DNA from: Pyropia yezoensis
Taxonomy: Eukaryota > Rhodophyta > Bangiophyceae > Bangiales > Bangiaceae
DNA length: 64,000 bases
Assembly (NCBI GenBank): GCA_009829735.1
Contig: CM020619.1
Span: forward strand, 14,685,777 to 14,749,776
Direction: 5' to 3'
Both the position numbers and the translations under genes were made by a program. The first letter of the stretch is position 1. Each line of letters begins with the position of its first letter. A model generated the notes under the pieces. The model had not been told where the DNA came from. It was given only the letters and a program-made list of their open reading frames with translations, and made no database searches. Of the stretch, positions 50,488-62,648 are shown piece after piece.

Positions 50488-53400
50488 CTACCAGTAGGTG
50501 TTGTCGTAAAGCCACATGCCAAACTTGTTGCCCTTGGTCTTGCCCAGCCGCAACAGGAACTTGCGGATCTCGTCATACGAGAAGATAATGACGACAAAAG
50601 GCAGCGCCGGCAGCCAGTGAACGACCCGCAGCGGCTGAGTTCCAAACGGACCGTGCAGGAACGGCACGTACACAAGAAGGGCGCCCAGCAGAGTCTCCTC
50701 CAGCAGCCCGGCGTTGAGGACCAGGTTGGAGAAGAAGCCCTGCTGGAAGAGAGACAGGTAGCGAGTCTTGCAGATGAGAACGTCTGCCCACTGCACCTCA
50801 ATGATAGAGATGAAGAAGGCGGTCTGCGCACGCCGCAGCACCTTGCTCTGCTGCTCCCGCGACCACATCTCGAAGCACTGCCCCGCGTTGGGGTTGGTGG
50901 TGAGAGTGTTGATCCCCGTCAGGTAGACAGCGCCGGGCTGCGTGAAGCAGGCAAAGTCGTTAGACAGCACCGTGGTTCCGGAGTCGCACTCGTACTCGAC
51001 GCAAGGCGGAAGGTTTGTCAGGCTCCCAATGATCTTGACCATGTTGTTGAACTGGGCGTTGGTCGGGCGGTTGGTGGCAGGGTCGTTGCCCGGCAGAAGA
51101 TCGCCAAACCGCTCAGCAGTCTGCTGCACAAAGTTGGGGACGGCCGATGTGAAGAAGGGATTCAGACTCGAGTCCGAACCGCGGTCAAACCACTCGCGCT
51201 CAACAGACTCACCACGAGGGCGTACCAGCTCAGTGTACAGCCAGCGCTTGTCCTCGTCGGCCTTGGCGGCATACAAGCGGTCATTATCAAGCCCAGGAAG
51301 CAAAGAGGTAGAAATGCCATAGTCCTGGAACACGATGAGGTAGACCATGAAGCCGGCAGCTGCTTGAGTGATGCCAATCTGCAGGTACGAGAAGGAGATC
51401 AACCGCCGGGTAACGAGACGATCGACCGCGGCGTTGCGCGGCTCACGAAGCATAATGTCTGACTCGGCCCGCTCGTACGCAAGCGAGATCGCAGGCAGCA
51501 TGTCCGTGCCAAGATCAATGCACAGAATGAGCACGGTCGTCAGCGGCTGAGGAATCCCTGTCAGGATGAAGGCCAGGAACGGTGAGATCTCCGGGATGTT
51601 GCTGGAAAGCGTGTAGGCAATCGACTTCTTCAGGTTGTCGAAGATCAGACGCCCTTCCTCAATGCCCGACACAATGGAGCTGAAGTTGTCGTCGAGCAGG
51701 ATCATGTCGGCCGCCTCCTTGGACACATCCGACCCAGCAATGCCCATGGCCACGCCGATGTTGGCACGCTTGAGGGCCGGCGAGTCGTTCACACCATCGC
51801 CCGTCACAGCCACAATCTTGGCCAGACGCTGGCAGTTCTCCACAATAATGAGCTTCTGCTGCGGCGACGTGCGCGCGAACACAATCTGCTCGTGCGCCAG
51901 CACCCGGTCCCAGTCGGACTCATCAAGGTCACGGATCTGCGAGCCTGGCACCACGATAGCCTTAACGGTGGTCGGGTCCACATCGCTGACCGCCACACCG
52001 CGCTCCTTAGCGACGTCCTCGGCCGTCTGATCAGTGATGATGTTGACCTGCTTGGCAATCGACTTGGCCGTCGCCGGATGGTCGCCCGTCACCATAATGA
52101 CCTGGACACCAGCAGTCTGGCACGTCCGGATCGACGACGGCACCGACTCACGGGGCGGGTCCAGCAGGGCCAACAGACCGACAAAGGTCATGCCCTCCAA
52201 CGGGAAGTTGGGGTTCTCCGTGTCGAACTCAAAGGTGGCGGGGTAAGTCTCGGCGTCCAACGACATCTGCGCGAAGCCCAGGACGCGCTCGCCGCCCTCC
52301 ATCAGGGTCTGCAGACGCTCGTTGATGGTGGCCTTGTCCGCATCAGTCATGTCACGCGTCTCACCGTTGATCATGATGTTGGAGCACCGATCAAGCACCC
52401 GCTCAGGAGCACCCTTCATGCACAGCCGCAGACCGCCGTCAGATCGCATCGAGTCTTTGTTGATGGTGACCATGAACTTGTTGGCCGAGTTGAAGGGGAT
52501 GGTTGCCACCTGCGCGTTCTTCTCGCGGATGGGCATGACCGGAGAGAGCTTCTCAGCGAACTTGAGGATACCTGCCTCAGACGCATCCCCATTGACCTGA
52601 CGGTCATCGATCGACTTGTTCGGGTTCTCAGCCATGTCAGCGGCGTCAAACTTGGCCTTGGCGCAGACGCAAGCCAACAAGAAGAGATTCTTGAAGGTCG
52701 GTGAGTCAAAGTCGAAGGTACTCTCCTGCGTCGCCGTCTTCGTCGTGTGGATCGTCATGTCCGTCACAGCGTGCACGATGGTCATCCGGTTCTGCGTAAG
52801 AGTACCGGTCTTGTCCGAGCAGATGGTCGTCGTGGAGCCCAGGGTCTCGACACACTCAAGCTTCTTGACGAGCACGTTCTTCTTCGCCATGCGCTTGGCC
52901 GTCAGCGTCAGCGACACCGTCACGGTGGCGAGCAGACCCTCCGGCACATTGGCAACAATAATACCAATGACAAAGATGAGGTTGTCGATGATGTCGGTCC
53001 CCTTCACGAAACCAATGATGAGGAAGATCAGGCCAAGGGTGATGGCCACCGCCGAAATGATGATGACGAACCGATGGATCTCCAGCTGCAGCGTGGTCGC
53101 CTGCGCGTCAGACCCCGCCGCGAGCCCCGCAATGCGACCGAACACGGTGCGGTCGCCAGTGTTGACCACAACGCCCACAGCAGTACCATCCACAGCGAGG
53201 GTGCCAAAGAAGGCCAGGTTCTTTGACTCGAGCGGATTCTCGTCCGTGCACTCGACCGTGCGCTTCTGAGGCTCAGACTCGCCCGTCAGTGACGAGTTGT
53301 CCACCTTCAGCTTGGCATTCTCCACAAGCCGAATGTCGGCAGGGATCTTGTCGCCCAGCTTGACCTCAATGACGTCGCCGACCACGAGAGTCGCCGCTTC

Positions 53401-53997
53401 CACCTGTGACGCAAGGCCGCCGCGGCGAGCAACCGTCTGGGGCGGGAGGAAGTTGGCAAACTTCTCCATCGTCTTCTCACTCTTGAACTCCTGCATGAAG
53501 GTAAAGAGCGCGGTAATGACCACCACCACGTACAGGACAACTCCAAGATACAGGTTGTCCGGGGACGACTGGTCCAAAGCGTAGCCCACAAACGACATGA
53601 TCGACGCGACCTGCAGCAGAAGCGCGAAGAAGTTCAAAAACTGCATCAGCAGCTTGTACCACCAAGGCTTCACCTTCGGCGGCGACAGCATATTCGGGCC
53701 GTCGCGCTCCAGCCGCATCTTGTGGTCGTCCTTGGTGAGACCATTCGCCACACTGGTGCCGAGCTTACGCTCAAGCTCCTCCACCGACACCTTATGCTCC
53801 CACATCTCCATCTCCTTCTTGAGGTCACTGGTGGCTTCCGCCGCCGTCGGCTTCTTGCCCGCCTTCTTCTTCTCGATCGCCGTGTCAATGCGCGCCGACG
53901 TCTCCGAGTACTGCCGTGCCATCTCCAGCTCATTGTGGCTCAGCCGCCGGGGCTGGCCACCCTCCCCGGCGGGGGTGACATCATCCCCACCCGCCAT
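50488..53997 (-). CDS. P-type IIC ATPase, Na+,K+-ATPase alpha-subunit type
   Basis: 1169 residues from the ATG at 53997; a GTG-started extension to 54357 is unlikely. It should exchange Na+ and K+ across the plasma membrane at the cost of ATP. Visible motifs: TGES (about 236, dephosphorylation), DKTGTLT (phosphorylated Asp about 393), KGAPERVL, TGDHPATA and TGDGVNDSP (about 730). Ion-site segments match the Na,K-ATPase group: M4 VANVPEGLL, M5 SSNIPEISPF, M6 CIDLGTDMLPA (about 826), and M7 SYLQIGITQA and M8 TAFFISIIEVQWADVLICKTR-like segments. The M7-M8 extracellular loop is about 165 residues with several Cys, far longer than in animals. No intron. Group IIC pumps have been reported from Porphyra. 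Confidence 0.95.
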   Translation of the reverse strand: MAGGDDVTPAGEGGQPRRLSHNELEMARQYSETSARIDTAIEKKKAGKKPTAAEATSDLKKEMEMWEHKVSVEELERKLGTSVANGLTKDDHKMRLERDGPNMLSPPKVKPWWYKLLMQFLNFFALLLQVASIMSFVGYALDQSSPDNLYLGVVLYVVVVITALFTFMQEFKSEKTMEKFANFLPPQTVARRGGLASQVEAATLVVGDVIEVKLGDKIPADIRLVENAKLKVDNSSLTGESEPQKRTVECTDENPLESKNLAFFGTLAVDGTAVGVVVNTGDRTVFGRIAGLAAGSDAQATTLQLEIHRFVIIISAVAITLGLIFLIIGFVKGTDIIDNLIFVIGIIVANVPEGLLATVTVSLTLTAKRMAKKNVLVKKLECVETLGSTTTICSDKTGTLTQNRMTIVHAVTDMTIHTTKTATQESTFDFDSPTFKNLFLLACVCAKAKFDAADMAENPNKSIDDRQVNGDASEAGILKFAEKLSPVMPIREKNAQVATIPFNSANKFMVTINKDSMRSDGGLRLCMKGAPERVLDRCSNIMINGETRDMTDADKATINERLQTLMEGGERVLGFAQMSLDAETYPATFEFDTENPNFPLEGMTFVGLLALLDPPRESVPSSIRTCQTAGVQVIMVTGDHPATAKSIAKQVNIITDQTAEDVAKERGVAVSDVDPTTVKAIVVPGSQIRDLDESDWDRVLAHEQIVFARTSPQQKLIIVENCQRLAKIVAVTGDGVNDSPALKRANIGVAMGIAGSDVSKEAADMILLDDNFSSIVSGIEEGRLIFDNLKKSIAYTLSSNIPEISPFLAFILTGIPQPLTTVLILCIDLGTDMLPAISLAYERAESDIMLREPRNAAVDRLVTRRLISFSYLQIGITQAAAGFMVYLIVFQDYGISTSLLPGLDNDRLYAAKADEDKRWLYTELVRPRGESVEREWFDRGSDSSLNPFFTSAVPNFVQQTAERFGDLLPGNDPATNRPTNAQFNNMVKIIGSLTNLPPCVEYECDSGTTVLSNDFACFTQPGAVYLTGINTLTTNPNAGQCFEMWSREQQSKVLRRAQTAFFISIIEVQWADVLICKTRYLSLFQQGFFSNLVLNAGLLEETLLGALLVYVPFLHGPFGTQPLRVVHWLPALPFVVIIFSYDEIRKFLLRLGKTKGNKFGMWLYDNTYW

Positions 53998-56900
53998 GGT
54001 AGCGCGGGAAGGGGTGGTGCGAAAGGTGGGAGAGGGGGGGGGGAGGGGCTCCCCGCCGCACAAGAATGCGGCCGGCAACCGCGCTCTCGACGCGCGGGTG
54101 GTCCGCCCCGCAGCGGCGGGGGGGACGGGGGGACCGACGGCGGCGGTCGGGGCCGCCAGTGACGGCACGCGCGCTCGCTCCCCGCCCGTGGATCGGTGGG
54201 TGAGGGTGGGTGCGCCGGGATCGCACCGCCCGACAACGGTGAGGTGGCTGAGGAGGGAGGAGGGACGTGGGCAGTCGGGACGCCGGCGCCCACCGCGTCT
54301 TGTAGTAGGCCGGTCGCAGCGGCGCGGCACAGGAGGGCCCGCACTGGGAGAGCCCACCGGGACTCGCCGTAGGGCCCCCGCCGGCGTGCACCTCCTGGTA
54401 GTGTGCTAGAGGGGGGGGGGGGGTGGCTGAGAGATTGCTCAAGCCGCCTGGGGTCCCCCTGCACGGACGACGAGCCTGGGCGGGGGCCTGGCCGGCCGTG
54501 CGGGCCACCCGACGGCGGCGGTCCCGTAACCACGCGGGAGCGCCGTCTGACCCACAAACCGTGACGGGTGGCGGCCGGCAATGGCACAGGCCACAAAAAA
54601 CGGCCATTGGGGAGGGAGGGGGAGGGGGGGGAATGGGAGGGCGGGGGGGGGGGGGCGGCCGTGGCGCCCAGGACGCGCGGCGGCGCCTGCCCGCTGGCCT
54701 TCGCCGACGACGCGGCCTCGGAGCGCAGCCTACGGACATCTGGGGGGACGGGGAGGCGGCGCTCCGAATGGGGCACCCAGCAGCGCTACGCAGACGGACG
54801 GGTGGCCGCTGCCGCCGCCACCGGTGGGGGCGAGGCCATTCGCGCAACCGCCGCCGCCGCCGATTGCGCGTCGTCGTCGTCGGGGCGAGGGCGGGCGGCG
54901 GCTGCGGCGCCGGCCGCAGCGGCGGGTGCCGGGACGCCCCCCCGCCGCGACTGCCTTCTCCCTCCTCGACCCTCCTGCCCCTCCGCTTCTGCGACTGGTG
55001 GCTGGTGCGCGCGATGGGTGTGAGCCAGCGACTAGCATCCAGGTGGACGTTTGACAAGCCATCCCCGATCGTCTGCGTGCCACCGAGCGGCGAGGGCGCG
55101 CCTCGGGGGTGCTGCCGCCGCCTGGGGCCACCCCGCTTCGCCAGACCCTCGACGTGTCGGGATTGGCCAGCGGCCGCGCCAGAACACCCCCTCCCGTCCA
55201 CCGCCACTGCCACAGCGGAGGGGGGGTTGGGGCTGGGCCAGCCCATGTGGAAACAGGGGCGGGATCGACCACCCACGGAATGGGCACCGCCCCACTTCCC
55301 CCGCCCCCTGCCCCACCGGCCGGTATCCCAGTGTATGACGGCGGTGGGGAGCGCCAACCAGGCGCAGCGGCCAAAGGGGGAAATCCCGCGCGGGCCCCCA
55401 CCAACCGTGGCGGTCGGGCTCACGCGACAACGGACGCTCTCTGGGCGCGTTCGAGAGCAGGGGACGAATCGAACGAGCGCACCCACGGGCCGTCGAGGGG
55501 GTTCCCATGCCCACAGCCGCACACACACAAGGGCCATCGTCTGCAGCAGGTGCCCTACATTGGCGTGGGCCCGAGCGCAGCCGCCCCTCCTCCCACCAAA
55601 TTTCTCCAACATTCCAAGAGCCGGGCAGGGAGCCGCCCAACTCATCGGCGACGGCGAGTGGCCCAAATCGGCTCATTCGTCCTCGCGACCTATGCAATGT
55701 ACCCGAAGGGACGGTGGTTGTGGGACGGGAAAGGAGGACGGGGGGTGTGCGAGGAGAGGCGGGGGCACCCACCCCAGTGACGGCGTCTCGGGGTGGTTCT
55801 GTCGCGAGCCCGCCGTCCTTCCCCCCCCTCGGCCCTGGCTCTGTCTCTCCCTCGCCAGACGCCAGGATCAAGGGGCCGGTGGCTGCACCACCCAGAGAGG
55901 CCGCCCTCTCTTTTTTGGGTCGCTGCGAGATTGGAGACGATGCGCGGCGCTGGGCCAGAAGCAGCCCTCTCCCCCCTCCCTCCCGAGCGACCGCACATCA
56001 GGCTGATGTTGCGACCCCGCTCAAGGCAGGTGTCCAGGGGGGATCCCCCTTTTTTTTCCTCTGCGCATACGCTAGCAACGTGGGTGCGTGGCCCCAAGGG
56101 CGGCACCGCCCAGCATGCGGAGGACGGGGGGGGAGCGCGGTGTCCTCACACCAGCTGGTGAGGCTGGCTCGGGAGCAAGGCGCGCCGCCAACCGCACAAT
56201 CGGCAGACCTACGTGCCGACGTCCCTACCCGTGACTTGAGTCCGGCGACGGGGTCAGCCATCGCGCGCCGCAGAAGGCGTGGCGCCCCGCTTCCACATCG
56301 AGCCGCAGAGCAGAAAGGGAGCGCCGTCCGGGTCACAGCCAATCGGCATCAGCCAAATCTAGACCCCCCCGCCCTCGAAAAAAATCCTCGTGAGAGGGCT
56401 GTGTGGCGATTTGTTGGTTGGGACGAATGCAAGACTTGCATGCCACTGAGTGGGCGTCAAGCTCACTGGCTGGACAGGGGGCCACTGCAACGTCGTGAAC
56501 CTACATACCAAGAGCGCGGGCCGGGCCTTTGCTCGCGGCACAAGGCCCGAGGGGACCCTGCACGTAGGAGCGTGCAGTGTTGCGCACGACGGCAGGGCCA
56601 TGCAGACACGTTGCTTACTGAGTCATGGGGTTGGGAGAGGAGGTGGCCATGCCGGTCATGCTTCTGCTTTGGGGGGGCTGGGAACGGACGCCCGTTCGCG
56701 GTGGCCAACTGTAATCTGGGTGGAGCATCGGTCGATCTACAAGCCAGGACCGCCGTTGTCGACGTGGGGGCTCCCAGCGCCGGTGGACCCCGCGCATGAC
56801 ACTGGCGCGTTTCCGCGTTCAGGTCATGATCGAGCACCCCCGCCGTGGTTGCTTGAACAAGGATTTGATGTGGTCGTCTTGTAGGAGTGGCTTCCATTGA

Positions 56901-57946
56901 TTTCCCAGAAGTAGTTGACCAGGGGGAATGTAGCCCGAGTGTGGCGACAGTTGGCGGGCGCAGCCAAAGATCGACCAATCAACGTCGTCCATGATGGTAA
57001 AAAGTGGTTAACGACAGATCCAAGGCGCACGTGGCTGCGCATGCCGCCGCTTCGGGCGGACGGGCAGGTCATATCCGCCCCCTTCAGGTACATATGTAGC
57101 AGGCGTCGTGCGACACCCAGATGCCGGCCGTCGCCCGCTCACTCCATCAGGAAGTGCGGCTGCTGACGGTCGCTGCCGCGCACGCCAGCCGGCGAGGGGA
57201 GGCGGCGGCGGCTGCAGGCGTCACCCACCTCGCGCGCACACGTAAGCGGCGGTATAAGATAGCATCCGTACTGTACTGTGCACGGTACATACATGGTCGC
57301 CCCCGCCGCGCTGCGGCCAGCGGCCGTCCACACAGCGCTCGCAGGGCCGCGCGCAAGAACAGAAAGACAGGCATAAAAAAGAAACCAACCCACACAGACC
57401 CCATCATGGAGGGCCTGATGATCTGGGAGCACTGCCCGCAAACGACCCTCAGACGGTCGACACACGGCCACCACCCCCGCCACCACCCACCCCTTGTCTT
57501 CCCCACCCCCCCAGGCTCCCTCTTAGAAAAACAGCCACCGCGGCCAGCCACGCCCCCGCACCGGCCGCGGGGCGTCGGCACCAGGCCGCCACGGCCTGGG
57601 GGAGTCCGCAGCCGGCGGGCGTGGGCCGCTGCTGTGCACGAGCCAATGCGGGAGGCCACCACGCCCCACAGGCCTCCGCCGCAGCCACTGCCGGGAACGC
57701 CGCCACCAGCCCCCTGGTCGTAGCCACGGGCGGCTGCGCCGGCGAAAAAATAGACCCCAGGCACCCACGCCACCGCCGGTCCGCCGGGAACGGTCCCCGC
57801 TGCGCTCTCTGTCAACGCCCCTGCCAACGCCGCCCGCCCACCACGGCACCCGCCACGCGGCGCTGAGCCTACCCCCCCACCTGCCTCTGCCCCTCCCCGC
57901 CGCCCCCCCCCCACCCCCCGCCGCCGTGCACTCGTTCCCGTTTTCA
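53998..57946. other. Intergenic, 3.9 kb, no supported gene
   Basis: The left part is the 5' region of the ATPase gene. Very GC-rich ORFs on both strands (for example 54423-56006 plus, 55666-53981 minus) overlap and lack domains. At 56824-57166 a more balanced stretch gives short frames on both strands that look protein-like but match nothing I know. The right part is the 3' region of the J-domain gene, with a TATAAGATAG-like patch near 57254. Confidence 0.4.
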
Positions 57947-59031
57947 TCACTCCTCCGTGTCGGGCTGACGCCGCCGCCGCCGCCGCGGGTGTGGGGGCAA
58001 CGAAAAGGACGACGGCGGAGGCAGTGACGGCGACGGCGGCGCGCCCGCCGGCCCGCCGCTCGCACCGCCGACCGCAGCAGCGGCAGCGGCGGGGGCAGCG
58101 GGAGCAGCGGCACTGTCGACGGCGGCGGCGGCAGCAGCAGCTCTGGCAGCGCCGGTGGTGGGCGGGGAAGTACGAGCCGCCGCCGACGCTGACGGTGGTG
58201 GGGGCACCAACGGCGGCTGCGGCGGCGGCGGCGGCGGCGGGGAGTGGGGCGTGGCGGCGCCACCGGCCCCCCCTCCGGCTAGGTGCCGCCGCCGGCGGGA
58301 CGGCGGCGGCCCCAGCTGTGCGTACGCCTTGCTCCGGTTGGCCGACTGCCGCTGTACACAAGGAGGGGAAGGAGGGGGAGGGGGAGAAGAGAGGAGAAGA
58401 GAGGAGCAAAAGCGCCAGCGAGGGGCCACCACCCGCCGCCCCGACAAGGGGTGACACCACCAGCGGCCGTGGCCGGGGCGGCCGCGCGAGGCGGGGAGGC
58501 GGCGAGACGGGCGGGGCGGGGGTCAGGTGGCCGAACAGCGGGAACGCGCCCGCGCCCGCGCGGCGGGGGTGCGGGGGGGGGGGGGTGCCGCCGCTGCCGA
58601 CCGTCACGGCCGTCGGCAATGAGCGCGGGCGGCGCGCACCCCCAGCGTCAGGGTGCCGACGCCCCCCCCACCCCACCGGGGCCACGCACACAACAGACGG
58701 CACTCCCCCCACCGCGCACGGTGGGCGTTGAAAAAAAAAGAGGGGGCGCACTGCCGCCGGGCGCCCGTCCGCCTCGCGCCCACCGCCATGCCCACGACCC
58801 CCGCGCCCAGACCCACCCAAACAACGCGCCCGCCCGCCCGTCCCCCAGCAAGAGGAGCACAAAAAACAAAAACCGGAACGCACCTGCCACGCCGAGTCCA
58901 GCGCCATGTACGACAGGCCCACCGCAGACGCCGCCAGCGCCAGCGTCGCCGCCGCGCCCACCCGCGAGGCCGGCCGACCCGCCGCCGACGCGGCCGCCCA
59001 CCTGCACGCGCCAACCAAACAGACCGTCGCC

Positions 59032-59076
<45 letters not shown>

Positions 59077-60231
59077 ACGTCGACGCCACCCGCCACCCGC
59101 CACCCCCCCCACCGCCCCACCGCCCGCAGCAGTCGCGCGCGCGGGCGGCCGTCCACCAGCCCGCCGCGAAAAAACGAGCGCCCACCACCCCACCAACAAA
59201 CCAGCCAGCCCACCGCCACCCCAACCCGCCACCGCCACCGCCACCGCCACCGCCACCGCCACCGTACCGCGTCGTCAGTTGGCCGCGCAACCGGCAGGGC
59301 GCAGCTGCCGCCACCCCCACCGCCCCCCGGCCACCACGGCCAACCGCGTGCCCACCCCCACCCCGCCGCCTCCAATGGCGGGAGAGGAGCTGCGCGGGGC
59401 GTCGACACGGCGCCACCGACGCACCGCACCCCCACAACCGACAACCCACCCCCCCACCAGTCCCCACCCCCCCATCCCACAAAAAAAACTCGCACTGTCC
59501 CCCACTGCCCTCCGCCGCCGGAGTTATCCCCCTCCCCCTCGCCCCCCCCCCCCACCCCGGCAGGCAGCAGCCGTCACCCTTCCCCTCCTGCCCCCCCCCC
59601 CCCTTCCACGCCCCCCCCCCCCGCAACACGGGGCGCTTGAGAGACGCAAAAAAAAAAAAAAAAAAAGAAACGTACCGTTGGCCATACGCTGCGGACCCGC
59701 CGCCCGACCCCCCCCCCCCCCCCCCCACGGCGGCGGCCGGCGGCGGCGCCCCCCCCCCCCCCCCCACTCCGCCTCGTACTCGACGCGCTGCCGCGCCGCC
59801 GCCGCCGCCGCCGCGCGGGCGCGCGCCGACGCGGCGGCCGCCGCCTCGGCCCACCCCGGCGGATAGGGCCCGCGGTGGCGGCGGGGGCCCGCCCCCCCCC
59901 CCCCCTCCCCCCCCCCCCCCCCCCCCCCCACCCCCACTGCCAGTGGCCCACCCCGGCGGGCTGTCCCACCCGCCGCCACCGCCCATCCCCGCCGCCGTGG
60001 GCCGGCGGGGTCGCCCCCCCCCCCGCCCCCCACCCGCGCGCGGTGGGCGCGGATGGCGGCCGCCGCGTCGGCGACGCGCTGGAAGGCGGCCGTCGCGTCA
60101 GCGGCGGCGGCCGCCGCTGACCCGCCGTGCCGGTCGGGGTGGTGGCGGAGGGCGGCCGCCCGGAACGCCGCCGCCACCTCTGCGTCGGTCGCCGTTGGCC
60201 GCACGCCGAGCGTGTCATAGTCCCGGTTCAT
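57947..60231 (-). CDS. J-domain (DnaJ-like) protein with C-terminal membrane segment, three exons
   Basis: On the minus strand exon 1 is 60231-59676, ending at donor GTACGT. It encodes a J domain from residue 1: YDTLGV, then HPD at 31-33, the motif that stimulates Hsp70 ATPase, and helix IV. A Gly/Ala/Arg-rich region follows. Exon 2 ends at 58884 (GTGCGT donor); its start is uncertain, and an acceptor at 59389 (GCGCAG) keeps the frame. It ends in a hydrophobic segment (TLALAASAVGLSYMAL) that could anchor the protein. Exon 3 is 58351-57947, after acceptor TGTACAG: SANRSKAYAQLG, a Pro/Ala-rich stretch, end PDTEE. Exon 2 as drawn includes an RW repeat from a CCGCCA microsatellite, which may really be intron. 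Compartment unknown. Confidence 0.72.
59227..59264. repeat. CCGCCA hexamer microsatellite
   Basis: Six to seven tandem ACCGCC units. If exon 2 of the J-domain gene starts at 59389 they encode alternating Arg-Trp on the minus strand. Confidence 0.75.
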
Positions 60232-61533
60232 TGGGGTGGGGGGGGGGGGGGTGGACGAGGGGGAGGGAGGGAGGGAGGGAGGGAGGGAGGGAGGGACGGA
60301 CGGGGGGCGGCAGACGGTGTCGGGAGGGGGGGTAGGGGGAGGTGGTGGTGGTCGGAGGGGGGGGGGGGGCGGGGGGGGGGGGGGAGGGGGAGACAGGTGC
60401 GGGAGAGAGACGGGAGTGAGGAATAGGCGGTGGACCGAGGCGGGGGGGGCGGGGGGAGCACGCAGACCCGGCTGTGGTGGAAGCCACTCGACTGACACGG
60501 GGGGCTCCCCGTGGCAGCGTGTGGTTACTCAAGTACAGTAAATAGATCTGCACGGGGAGGTATGGCGGCTGCCGTTGCCGGCAACGCGCCATACAGACGA
60601 TGCCGAGTGGCTCCTCCGGCTGTCTCTGTATTCTTTCTACACTTCCTGTCTTACGGCCCCCGGCGCCCGTGGCGCATGGCCTTTTTCCTTGCCCAGCAGG
60701 CGCGCGTGCGCGTACCGCAGCGTACGCCCATCGATGGCACGCCAAGCCACCCCGCCGATACCCCACCACAGCCACCCCGACCATCCCCACCCGCCACCCC
60801 AACGGCCGGGGGGCGGCGGCCACAGCGCACAGGCGGCCCGCCCCCCCTGCCGGATTCACCAACGTCCCCCAGCCCGCGAGCGGACGCGACCCTCCCCCCC
60901 CCCGGCGTCGTGGCGGGGAGGTCCCCCCGCCTCGGGGACGGGGCCGCTGCGCAGCCGCGGCCGGTGCGGCTGCGGCAGCGCCGCTGGCCGCCGCCGCGGG
61001 CAGGCACAGGGGTGGCGGCCCGCCCGCCGCCCGGGGAATGTGGCATTGGACGTTTTCTCTCTCCCTGCCGCAGGGCGGCGGTCCGGCACGTCTGTTCGCC
61101 GCTGCGCGTCCCCCGCCTTCCTCCCCGCGCAACTCCACTGGGAGGGGGACGAGCAGCGCAGGGACGACGCACAGACCTTGTCTTTGGGGTTGGGCCCGTC
61201 CGTGCGTCCGCGTCGTATACCATGGACGACCAGCACGGAGGACCGTTAGTATCCTTTCCGTTGCTTCGGAACAGGGAACGACTACGGTCAAGAGCTCCCC
61301 AAACCAGACGGTGCCCCCACTTTCCGTCAGCTGGAGAGAGGTCCTCGTGGCCGCACAGACGGGCCGGGCCGACGGGACGTCACTGTGACCGCCGTCAGCG
61401 CCGCGTGCATCATGCATGGTGGGGGGGAACCCGCGTGGGGGGCAACCCCCTACCCCCCCCCATGAAACCCTGTCCTCCCACCCGCCCGCCCCCACCCCTC
61501 CTATTTTAGCCACCCCCCCCGCCCCTACCCCCC
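60232..61533. other. Intergenic, promoter side of the J-domain gene and 3' side of the O-fucosyltransferase-like gene
   Basis: Overlapping compositional ORFs on both strands, none with a recognisable domain. No clear TATA box. An AGGG microsatellite is listed separately. Confidence 0.45.
60258..60296. repeat. AGGG tetranucleotide microsatellite
   Basis: About nine tandem GAGG/GGGA units, 27 bases upstream of the J-domain gene ATG, so probably in its 5' leader. Confidence 0.8.
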
Positions 61534-62601
61534 TTACTCATCCAGTTCAGGAACGAGGTCACCCCACCCCCCCGCCCCCGCGTCGGTGCGGTTGTCAAAC
61601 TCGGCCGCCCAGCCGTCGCCCCGCTGGTGGCAGCCGCGGCGCTCGTCCAGCTCGGGGAGGAGGGTGCCCAGCGGCAGCGGCGGGTGCAGCAGCGCCGCGC
61701 GGGCCCTGGCGCCCTCCACCCCCCCCCCCCCCCCCCCCCCCCCGGCCCCCGCCCCCGCCCCTGCCGCTGCCGCTGCCGCCCCTTCCCTCGCTGTCCGGGG
61801 CGCCCACCCCTTTGCCCGCCGTGCCGCCGCCGACGCGGCCGCCGCGCGTGCGGCCGCCACCCCCACGGTGGTATCCCACATGAGCTCTGGGTAGAGGCTG
61901 GTGTGGCCGTCCCCATACGGCCCAAACGCCAAAAAGCCGCCCATGTCCGTCACCCGGGAGCGCCCCCCGCCGCCAACGCCGCGGCCGCCCGCCGCGCGCA
62001 TGGCCGCAACGTTGAGGCTCATGGTGCTGCTGTGGGTGCCGAGGAAGTAGTCGGCGGCGGTGGCGAGCGCCATCTCCAGCATCGCCACCCCGGCGTGCGC
62101 CGACGCGGCGCTGTCGGGGGTGGTGCGGAGGAGGGTGGCGGCCGCCGCCGCCGCCGCCGCCGCCGCAGCGTCCTCGTCGCCGCCGGGTTGGTGTCGCGGC
62201 AGCCGCGACCGCCGCTGCCGCTCCCGTCGGGCCTGCTGGTCCATCAACGGCGCGTCGGCCGCTGCCGCCGCCGCCACCGCCGCGTCGGTGGCGGTGGCGG
62301 TGGCCGCCGCCGCCGCTGCCCCCCGCCGCCGCCGCGCGGGGGGGGGCTCAAACGTGATGGGCGCGTCCGATGCGGGGCACCCCCGCACGTCGGCACACCC
62401 CACCACCGTCACGTGGGCGCGCCAGCCGCCCGCCGCGGCGAGGCGGGCGGCGAGCGCCAGCCGCACCCGCTGGGGGGCGTCCCCAAACGCCGCCACGTAC
62501 ACCGTCCGTGGCGGGGTGCCACGGGCGGTGCGGTTGCCGCCGCCGGCACCCCCCCCCCCGCCGTCATCACCCCCTCCACCCTCACCGCCCCCGTCACCGT
62601 C

Positions 62602-62648
<47 letters not shown>

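Noticed and set aside
54423-56006. 527-codon plus-strand ORF next to the ATPase
   Set aside because: Overlaps long ORFs on the opposite strand; composition explains it and no motif is visible.
56824-57166. Protein-like short frames on both strands
   Set aside because: Both strands are open over the same balanced-composition stretch; no family recognised.
57147-59555. 802-codon minus-strand ORF
   Set aside because: Covers parts of the J-domain gene but reads through its introns and 3' region; splice signals define the gene better.
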